A DNA stretch of 64,000 nt from Liolophura sinensis. Its lineage: Eukaryota > Mollusca > Polyplacophora > Chitonida > Chitonidae. The notes below the pieces were generated by a model. That model saw only the letters and a program-made list of their open reading frames with translations. It had not been told where the DNA came from and did no database searches. How positions within the stretch are numbered: the stretch's first letter is position 1; each line of letters starts with the position of its first letter. Location of the stretch: contig NC_088296.1 in assembly GCF_032854445.1 (NCBI RefSeq), positions 5,729,246 to 5,793,245 on the forward strand, in the 5' to 3' direction. This document shows positions 55,960 to 64,000 of this stretch, one piece after another. Position numbers and translations under genes: made by a program.

Positions 55960-56910
55960 GATAGCCTTGCTGATACTGACCTACTTAGTCAAATAGAGAA
56001 TGCCCTTGACAATAAAGAGGAGAAAGGACCAAAAATTCATGCCAAACTGACCAAAATAATTGATAATTATTGTACTAATAAAATGTCTGATGAGAAACTA
56101 GAAGCTAAACTTAAAAGATATAGCAGACCAGAAAACCATGAGAAATTTGCAGTGCCATTTGTAAACCCACGACTTTGGCGAAAATTAGCGGGCTTTGCAA
56201 AGCTCAACGATGTGCCCCATGTAATTGTGCCCCTTTTGCTATTGCCCAACTGGCCGGTTGTCTTTTACAGTGTCGTAAAACTGGCTCAGAGGTCAAATAC
56301 TCAGCAATTACTTCCATGGCACCTAACGCTTTAGACCTGTTAGACCACGCGACTTTTAATAAATTTCTGAAAAGAAGGGACGCGATCAAACTATCTCTAG
56401 GTCGTAAATAGGCTGGAATATGCACTCAGGATGTACCACTGACAGATTTGCTCTTTGGAGACAATCTTCCTCAACCTATGAAGGGTGTTAGGGAAGCTGA
56501 TAAGATAGGCAAAAGTGCTGTGAACTATGGGAAAACCCGAAAAGACGTGCCCTGGAAAGGAAAGGGCTACAGCAACGTCAACAGACAGACTGACACTACC
56601 TAGCAAGAAAGTCTTTCTCTGGCAAGCGGCACACCAACAAACGGAGACCGGCTCCATGGGTCAGAAAGTAAAATCAGATGACAACTTACCGGTTTTGAAG
56701 GTAAGAAAATTGGATAAATTTCGAACCAACTTTACTACACACTTTGGTGAACAAAGCAATGTTTTGTTTCAGGCTACCAGAGTAAGACAGCATGTTGAGA
56801 AATGTATGGAAATCACATCGGATTCGGAAATCCTGACTGTTGTTACAGGTACTGATACTGAGTTTGAGAGGATACCCCCATCAGTATCAACTCCCAGTTT
56901 CTCATGAAGC
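55960..56910 (+). pseudogene. DIRS-like gag-like ORF1, broken
   Basis: Reading shifts between frames at about 56230 and has stops near 56409 and 56600. Recognisable parts are YSRPENHEKFAVPFVNPRLW (56116-56180) and MEITSDSEILTVVTGTDTEF (56808-56867). The protein would bind or package element RNA by analogy with other retrotransposons; its exact role in DIRS elements is not established. Confidence 0.7.
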
Positions 56911-56999
56911 CAGTTGGAGAGAAAGTCTTATCATAGACCACGAAATATCCTTAATTACTCAATAAGGGTGTCACTGAAACTTGTTCATCTGACAGTAAT

Positions 57000-57765
57000 C
57001 AGTTGGTGACACCTATTTTTTTACTCCCAAAAAGATGGGTCATTTGGACTAATCTTAAATTTAAAACTTCTGAATGCTTTGTCACTTACCTGCACGTTAG
57101 GAAGGATACACTTCGGTCAGCCATTAGTCTGATGACACCAAACTGCTGTGTGGCATCCACTGACCTTAAAGATGCCTACTATTCGGTCAGTGTATCAAGA
57201 GAATGCAGAAAATACTTAAAGTTTAGATGGAAAAATCAGCTATATCACTTGCCTATATACCTGCTTGCCCAATGGCCTGACGTCATGTCCTCGCATGTTT
57301 ACCAAACTGTTAAAGCCAGTTTTAACCACGCTGCACCAAAAGGCTTACCTTTATACAGACTACATAGATGGTAAGTTTTTACAAGGTAGCTCTTTTCAGG
57401 AATGTTGTAAAATGTTGAGGAAACTGTTACACTGACGCCTTAGGATTTGTTGTCCATCCAGAAAAGTATGTCTTTACGCCATCTCAGTCTATGGCATATC
57501 GTGATATTTTGTACTCAATTCTAAAGATATGACAGTAAAACTTACCCCATTACTTACTTTGTTTTTTACTTCTCCATCCGTCAGAGATGTGGTCAGAGTT
57601 ACTGAGGTACTGGTATCTAGTTTTCCAGGTGTCCGGTATGGGTATCTGCATTATCGTAGACTTGAATATGACAAAACGACCTATTTAAGGGCAAAGTATC
57701 GGAATTTTGATGAAAAAATGTTTAGATCCATTGAGGCCAAATTGAAGCTTCAGTGCTGACGGAGA
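57000..57765 (+). pseudogene. DIRS-like reverse transcriptase, broken
   Basis: 57003-57374 carries CVASTDLKDAYYSVSVSREC, the first conserved Asp-containing motif of DIRS reverse transcriptases, and KYLKFRWKNQLYHL. A frameshift follows near 57370; VHPEKYVFTPSQSMAY (57450-57500) and the stretch 57529-57759 continue the domain to the connection region. The catalytic YxDD-type motif falls where the frame breaks and I cannot read it intact. Confidence 0.75.
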
Positions 57766-57779
57766 ACATTCACGTTTCC

Positions 57780-58900
57780 TGTAAATACATTTTGGGCTCT
57801 CTCCCTGAAATCAAAATCCATACCAATTTGGAGAAAGAAGAAGTGGGGAACGGCAGTAGGTTGCTTGTCTACGGGTGATCACTGGACCCAGCAGGAAGCA
57901 GAGAGCCATATTACCTACTTACGATTTCTTGCTGCTTACATGGTCTTAAAATCTTTTGCACCTCTGCCAGAGAACAAGCATGTCTGATTGCTCATGGAGA
58001 GTACAACTGCAGTAATCTCAATAAACCACATGGACACAAGCCATTCCCTTAAAGGTGGAGAAGACATAAAAATAACATAAAGTTCAAGTGAAAGAGTGCT
58101 AAAAGTTATTCCTAAATGTGGTCTTCAATATTTTTTCCAATTTTTCTTTGAAAAAGACCCTTGAAAATAATTTTTGTATGGTGGGTATTTGGGACCATCT
58201 TTTGGTATTTATAGTCTTTGTTTAATAATGTTATAAATGAGGATGTAACACAGGTTTAATAAACATTTTTGCATTAGAACTTGTTCTTTTCAGCTAACAA
58301 ATGTATTAAACCTAAATTTGGATCACATTTATATTTTTAATATGTTCATAAATATTATCATAATTTAGGTTAATGCATATGGTTTGATATAAACAACAAA
58401 TTTACATTCAAATAAATTCATTAGACAAGCATCACAGCCTTATTTGGAACATTATTATGCAACAACGATGAATACCAAAAGTTGGTCCCAAATCCCCACC
58501 ATGCACAATTATTTTCAAAAACCATTTTCTCTTGAAAACAAAATATCCAAAAAAATATTAAAGATCATCTTAGCAAATAAGTTTTGACTCTCTTTCATCT
58601 GATTTTGGCATCATTTTTATGTTTTCTTTTCCTGACATTTGAGCCAAGATATGAAACTGGTGTATTGACATATTTGGCTCAGTAGTAGGAATGCCCCTGG
58701 GGTAGAAATGTCCTTGGGGTAGAAAATTTGCTAGCTGACAGGGAATCTAGAAACCATAACTCAGAAGTTGAATCGAAGGTACACAGTATGAAGTTAGCCA
58801 AGGCTTTCGCTGACTTACAAGTTAACCCGGAGTTGACCTTTTCGCATCTAGAATAAACTACCAAATGACAAAATATGTCTCCTATAGACCTATAGGCTGC
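57780..58900 (+). pseudogene. DIRS-like RNase H region, split by a foldback element
   Basis: Left part to about 58050 (THW-type GDHWTQQEAESHITYL, MESTTAVISINHMDTSHS) and right part from about 58640 to 58860 (NWCID, PGVDLFASRIN-like). The two halves are consecutive in related elements, so the 590 bp between them is a later insertion. Confidence 0.65.
58051..58640. mobile_element. Foldback (long inverted repeat) element inserted in the DIRS copy
   Basis: About 230 bp at the left are repeated, inverted, at the right. Examples are GACATAAAAAT mirrored by ATTTTTATGTT; GAAAATAATTTTTGTATGGT mirrored by CATGCACAATTATTTTC; and TTTGGGACCATCTTTTGGTA mirrored by ACCAAAAGTTGGTCCCAAAT. An AT-rich loop of about 100 bp lies between. 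It has no coding capacity. Arms diverge by an estimated fifth, so it is not very young. Confidence 0.75.
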
Positions 58901-58999
58901 TGGCACATTTTGTCTGTAGTAGAGTTCTTGTCACCTGTATGCTTTTCCACCCTTCTGTTTGATTAGTAGGATTATAATGAAAATGGATCGGGAGATGGT

Positions 59000-60130
59000 T
59001 ACATATGTAATGGGGTTTACCAAGAAGTCTGGTATCCAAAGATACTGAAAATGTTAGCCGACCATCCAGTGTTACTTTTCAAAGGGGAAATAACTTTGTC
59101 GTTGCCGGGGGAAACAAGATTTGTCTACCCTCTCAGCCAGAAAATGGCTCTTATGGTCTGTCACTTGTCCCGAGACGTATCGCGCGTACAGGCATTTCAC
59201 CAGAAGCTATGAACTTCATTGTCTCCTCACGGAGCACCACAACCAAAAAACAATACAAATCCTACTTGGACAGATGGGAATAATTTTGTGCTAATAGAAA
59301 CATTGATCAGATTTCGTCACTATTGCGACGTTATACCGCAAACTCTCTGTCACTCGTCACTTCTGGATGAGGCCGTCAATTTTCTTGCCAAGTTCGTACC
59401 AGATGGACTCGGCTATAGCACTGTAAATACAGCGAGGTTCCCTTAGTCTTCAGTTTTGCTTCTACCGAATGATTTGATATCTGGCACTCATCCTCTAGTA
59501 AACAGACAGTGAAAAGTATATTTGACAGAAATCCTTCTCTACCTTGCTGTGCCAGTACATGGGATGTGAGTAGAGTGTTTAACTGCTTGCGTTTATTGTC
59601 TCCTCCCGAGAAGCTTAAAGAACTGACTTTAAAAGTGACAGAAGTCTTGTCTTTATTAACGGCACAGCGCTTCCAGATCCTTCGCTTATTGAACATTGAT
59701 AACAGGTGGTTGTCAGAAACAAGATGTGTTTGCTATGTTAATGCTTTGCTAAAGACAAGCAAACCAGCTAAACACCTGAAACCAATAGAGTTAATGTCAT
59801 ACGAGCCAGATGTTACCCTTTGCGTTGTTACCGATTCGAGGTAATAACTTAAGAGGTTTTAATTCACAACTACATTTTAAGTTATCAAAAACCTTACAAA
59901 CCTGTCTCCAGAGAGACGATTTGACATTGGGTCAAATTTGTGTTTACGAATGCTGGAATTTATGTAGAGATATTTTGATATCACGCTACTAGAGCGACCT
60001 TGGTATTGAAAGCAAATAACACTCCTGTTTCGTTGAAATTAATTCTTTCCAATGCTGGATGGCAATCGGAGAAAAATCCCTTGAAAAGCAAAAAAATTTT
60101 GGTTGCAAATTACAGGTTCATAAATAGACG
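59000..60130 (+). pseudogene. DIRS-like tyrosine recombinase, broken
   Basis: PLSQKMALMVCHLSRDVSRV (about 59130-59190), then an N-terminal SAM-like domain with stops and shifts, then an intact stretch 59509-59844 with KLKELTLKVTEVLSLLTAQR. That R is the expected first catalytic Arg, and the HATR box follows at 59982. The final Tyr is not visible in the expected place about 30 codons later. In DIRS elements this enzyme integrates a circular cDNA without target duplication. Confidence 0.75.
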
Positions 60131-60139
60131 GTGTATTCT

Positions 60140-60700
60140 ACTTTGATTGGAATTATGTGATCTTCCACCTAGTTACGTTTGTGTTGTCTCAATAACACCC
60201 CGAGAGCAGGATATGCTCTTTCGACTATGCCGTAAGTGAGAAATAAATCTTGATCGGTATACCTTGTTCCTCGTGCTTACATTTCTCGTAGCCACAGGCT
60301 GTAAAGTCTTACGTGACTTCGGTCGTGACGCAGACCTGTGACGAGGTAGAATTAAACAATTAGATTTGACATACTTGTAAGTTGAAGCTTGGTTGTAAAG
60401 TGTTTTGTTTTAGCAAGTACAAAATTTGACACTTATTCCTTATTGCAGATCAATGTTCGAACCGCAATTTGAGTTCTTTCTTTTTTATGAATTTGGCACT
60501 TAATGCACCTGCAATTTATCACTTATTTATCATTTATTGTTGCTTGATAAATACGAACGCAGTTCTCGTTGTGTAGGCTGGGGTTTAAGTCGAGAAGTTT
60601 GTCATGTAGCTGCCGAAGGTCGTTGGTATTATTCGGGGAATTTTGTCCATTCATAAACCTGACAACCGTCACATCGGTAAAGAGAGTATTGAGTACGACG
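60140..60700. other. Stretch after the DIRS-like element
   Basis: May contain the 3' terminal part of the element. I could not identify the split or inverted terminal repeats. Confidence 0.35.
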
Positions 60701-60710
60701 TTAATTACCA

Positions 60711-60711
60711 G

Positions 60712-60750
<39 letters not shown>

Positions 60751-60826
60751 GCCAGCCAGCCAGCCAGCCAGTCAGCCAGCCAGCCAGTCAGTCAGTCAGT
60801 CAGTCAGTCAGTCAGTCAGTCAGTAA
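60711..60826 (+). repeat. Compound tetranucleotide microsatellite
   Basis: Blocks of TCAA, then CAGC, then CAGT repeats in succession: three related 4-bp units that differ by one base from neighbour to neighbour. Confidence 0.97.
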
Positions 60827-60849
60827 TACCAAAGAAACCTCCACAGGAA

Positions 60850-61190
60850 AACAATACCAAAGAAACTTCCACAGGAAAATATCCTCGAGATCAACTGTTG
60901 TAATGGTATCAGTACCATACTAAGACCGGGCTAGGGTCTTAAGTAAAATCAGACCGGGGTGGTCACCGTCATTTATCTTCATTCCATGCCTAACGTAACT
61001 AGGAGAATTCTCCAAGTTGTTCTCAGTTAGCATAGGGCACTTGCTATACATAACAACATGGGAGTGACCAGATTCTGAGGTCTTTACAGGTCAACCCTTA
61101 CACCCTTTTTCCTTCCCCTCTCTACAGAAGTTATACAGTATTACAATAATCCTAACTGTACTAAGCTCACTTCTCTTCAACACATCTACG
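60850..61190. other. Non-coding stretch
   Basis: A short duplication (ATACCAAAGAAACCTCCACA and ATACCAAAGAAACTTCCACA, 60826 and 60853) and nothing else supported. Confidence 0.45.
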
Positions 61191-61202
61191 CTATATTTTC
61201 AG

Positions 61203-61254
61203 GTGACCTGCTGAACAACTTTGCCGTTCAGGATATCACATTGACTTACCCGAG
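61203..61254 (+). CDS. Possible small orphan exon, unknown gene
   Basis: Acceptor GCTATATTTTCAG and donor CCGAG then GTAAAATA enclose 52 nt. Read in phase 1 they encode DLLNNFAVQDITLTYP without a stop; the other two frames are blocked early. The sequence looks protein-like but is too short to identify, and no neighbouring exon was found. Confidence 0.2.
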
Positions 61255-61259
61255 GTAAA

Positions 61260-62030
61260 ATACACGACGTCAGCTGTAAGTCACAACCCCAAGTATGCTT
61301 TTCTATATAACATGTAGGTCATCTCCATGATGCGTAACTTTACCAAACCTCACAGCGTCCTATACATAGTTGTGTTAGGTGAGTGAATGTGTCGCTACAT
61401 ACACTGATATTCGCCTGCTGTCTCAAACAGGTAAGGCTTGACTATAAGGCTTGAATGGTAATCTTATTAGCAATACATGAATTCATCCTACAAGTTGATT
61501 ATCTAATACGCGTTCTTCAATGCAGATCGTAAAACAAAGAAGTAAACAAAAACTGCAATGATAACAAAGTTTCACATCGCAAATTTTAAAGGCAAGGTGG
61601 ATTCGTGTGTCTTTATCTGATGTGTCTGAAATATCAAGTTTTGTATCGGTGTGTACACAATCAACAACTCTGTTAATATATTTCTGTCATTGTCGTCGTG
61701 TGAGACATGAATTTCACACGATAGACCTACTCTCCTCACCAGGCTAACTATTACAAGCTCAAAAGACTGGGTATTTGACCTGAGTTGAGATAAACGCGTC
61801 AATAAGATGTTGGTTATGTACGTTCAGCATATCAATGTTAAAACCAGTGAATATGAGTAATTTCAAGTATAGCTGAGAACAGGTGACAAGTTAACAGTTG
61901 TAGTGCCACATCAGAGACCCTTTTGTATTGCCAGTGAAGTGATTATCCCGCAGACTAGCCACTAGTCTGGGTGGCCCTAGGTGGCCCTTATCACTCATCA
62001 GAACCTTAATTGATGAATTAAATACTGATT
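61260..62030. other. Non-coding stretch before the 73-bp array
   Basis: No supported feature. Confidence 0.4.
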
Positions 62031-62064
62031 TCACATTGATCAGATGCACTGAAGGATTTAGTAA

Positions 62065-64000
62065 AGCCACACAGTGCTATCATCACTCACATCAGGATCC
62101 CATTCATTCTGTCACCCATGTGATTACCCTGTACACTAGCCACACAGTGTTATCATCACTCACATCAGGATCCCATTCATTTTGTCATCCATGTGATTAC
62201 CCTGTACACTAGCCACACAGTGTTATCATCACTCACATCAGGATCCCATTCATTCTGTCATCCATGTGATAACCCTGTACACTAGCCACACAGTATTATC
62301 ATCACCCACATCAGGATCCCATTCATTTTGTCATCCATGTGATTACCCTGTACACTAGCCACACAGTAATATCATCACTCACATCAGGATCCCATTCATT
62401 TTGTCATCCATGTGATTACCATGTACACTAGCCACACAATGATATCATCACTCACATCAGGATCCCATTCATTTTGTCATCCATGTAATTACCCTGTACA
62501 CTAGCCACACAATGCTATCATCACTCACATCAGGATCCCATTCATTCTGTCATCCATGTGATTACCCTGTACACTAGCCACACAGTATTATCATCACTCA
62601 CATCAGGATCCCATTCATTCTGTCATCCATGTGATTACCATGTACACTAGCCACAAAATGCTATCATTAATCACATCAGGATTCCATTCATTCTGTCATC
62701 CATGTGATTACCCTGTACACTAGCCACACAATGCTATCATCACTCACATCAGGATCCCATTCATTCTGTCATCCATGTGATTACCCTGTACACTAGCCAC
62801 ACAGTGTTATCATCACCCACATCAGGATCCCATTCATTCTGTCATCCATGTGATTACCCTGTACACTAGCCACACAATGCTATCATCACTCACACCGGGA
62901 TCCCATTCATTCAGACATCCATGTGATTACCCTGTACACTAGCCACACAGTATTATCATCAGTCACATCAGGATCCCATTCATTCTGTCATCCATGTGAT
63001 TACCATGTACACTAGTCACACAGTATTATCATCACCCACATCAGGATCCCATTCATTCTGTCATCCATGTGATTACCCTGTACACTAGACACACAGTATT
63101 ATCATCACCCACATCAGGATCCCATTCATTCTGTCATCCATGTGATTACCCTGTACACTAGCCACACAGTGTTATCATCACCCACATCAGGATCCCATTC
63201 ATTCTGTCATCCATGTGATTACCCTGTACACTAGCCACACAATGCTATCATCACTCACACCGGGATCCCATTCATTCAGACATCCATGTGATTACCCTGT
63301 ACACTAGCCACACAGTATTATCATCAGTCACATCAGGATCCCATTCATTCTGTCATCCATGTGATTACCATGTACACTAGTCACACAATGCTATCATCAC
63401 CCACATCAGGATCCCATTCATTCTGCCATCCATGTGATTACCCTGTACACTAGCCACACAGTATTATCATCACTCACATCAGGATCCCATTCATTCTGTC
63501 ATCCATGTGATTACCATGTACACTAGCCACACAATGCTATCATCACCCACATCAGGATCCCATTCATTCTGTCATCCATGTGATTACCCTGTACACAAGC
63601 CACACAATGCTATCATCACATACATCAGGATCCCATTCATTCTGTCATCCATGTGATTACCCTGTACACTAGCCACACAATGCTATCATCACTCACATCA
63701 GGATCCCATTCATTCTGTCATCCATGTGATTACCCTGTACACTAGTCACACAGTATTATCATCACTCACATCAGGACCCTATTCATTTTGTCATCCATGT
63801 GATTACCATGTACACTAGCCACACAGTATTATCATCACTCACATCAGGATCCTATTCATTTTGTCATCCATGTAATTACCATGTACACTAGCCGCACAAT
63901 GCTATCATCACCAACATCAGGATCCCATTCATTCTGTCATCCATGTGATTACCCTGTACACTAGCCACACAATGCTATCATTACTCACAACAGGATCCCA
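62065..64000 (+). repeat. 73-bp tandem array, runs off the window end
   Basis: About 27 copies of a 73-bp unit (CCACACAGTGTTATCATCAC, TCACATCAGGATCCCATTCA, TTCTGTCATCCATGTGATTA, CCCTGTACACTAG), each with a BamHI-type GGATCC core. Main variants are CAGTGTT, CAGTATT or CAATGCT, and CTCAC or CCCAC. A variant block (CACACCGGGATCCC) recurs 365 bp apart (62891 and 63256), that is five units. The array is unfinished at position 64000. Confidence 0.95.

Larger units (their letters stand above)
55930..60135 (+). mobile_element. DIRS-like tyrosine-recombinase retrotransposon, degenerate
   Basis: In order: a gag-like region (about 55960-56900) with KFAVPFVNPRLW and the ITSDSEILTVVTG motif; reverse transcriptase (about 57000-57760) with STDLKDAYYSV and later VSSFPGVRYGYLHYR; RNase H (about 57840-58040 and 58650-58860) with ESHITYLRFLAAYMV and INHMD; and a tyrosine recombinase (about 59080-60110) with TAQRFQILRLL, the H-A-T-R box at 59982-59993 and LILSNAGWQSE. 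This gene order and a tyrosine recombinase in place of an integrase mark the DIRS order. Many frameshifts and stops show that it is dead. I could not define its terminal repeats. Confidence 0.85.

Noticed and set aside
62065-64000. CRISPR-like array
   Set aside because: The 73-bp units are directly adjacent with no unique spacers, and the context is eukaryotic.

Overview
The window is nuclear DNA of an animal, most likely a lophotrochozoan and probably a mollusc. It holds two spliced metazoan genes with GT-AG introns, a decayed DIRS-type retrotransposon, several hairpin (MITE-like) elements and many copies of two tRNA-derived SINE families. The mollusc call is inference: it rests on the SINE types and repeat style, which I recall from molluscan genomes, and not on a search. 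No bacterial-type genes or operons are present.

Layout. (1) 1-8180 is AT-rich non-coding DNA with SINE and MITE fragments and one possible orphan exon on the minus strand (2798-2889). (2) 8184-30419, plus strand: a nine-exon gene for an 829-residue RING-H2 ubiquitin ligase of the Praja family. I assembled it exon by exon; all intron phases agree and the total is 2490 nt with one stop. Four of its eight introns carry a private tandem array. The largest is in intron 4: a 12.8-kb, roughly 300-copy minisatellite of a 42-bp unit with nested higher-order repeats (12421-25184). (3) 30.4-38.4 kb: intergenic DNA with small tandem repeats, inverted-repeat elements and an AT microsatellite. (4) 49622-38459, minus strand: a seven-exon gene for a 462-residue acid-sphingomyelinase-like phosphodiesterase (SMPDL3 family) with signal peptide, the metallophosphatase motifs and a C-terminal hydrophobic tail suggesting a GPI anchor. 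Its introns also hold minisatellites (51, 37, 24 and about 231 bp). (5) 50-55.9 kb: non-coding DNA with a 77-bp tandem array and a separated 36-bp inverted repeat. (6) 55.93-60.14 kb: a frameshifted DIRS-like element (gag-like region, reverse transcriptase, RNase H, tyrosine recombinase) split by a 590-bp foldback element. (7) 60.7-64 kb: a compound tetranucleotide microsatellite, a possible orphan exon, and a 73-bp tandem array that runs off the end of the window.

The two genes are unrelated in function and read toward each other (plus and minus, tail to tail). The main theme is the density of local tandem amplification, mostly inside introns. One array (48 bp) can be traced to a dispersed repeat seen as single copies elsewhere in the window. 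The very long minus-strand ORFs over the 42-bp array are a by-product of a stop-free repeat whose length is divisible by three; I do not call them genes.
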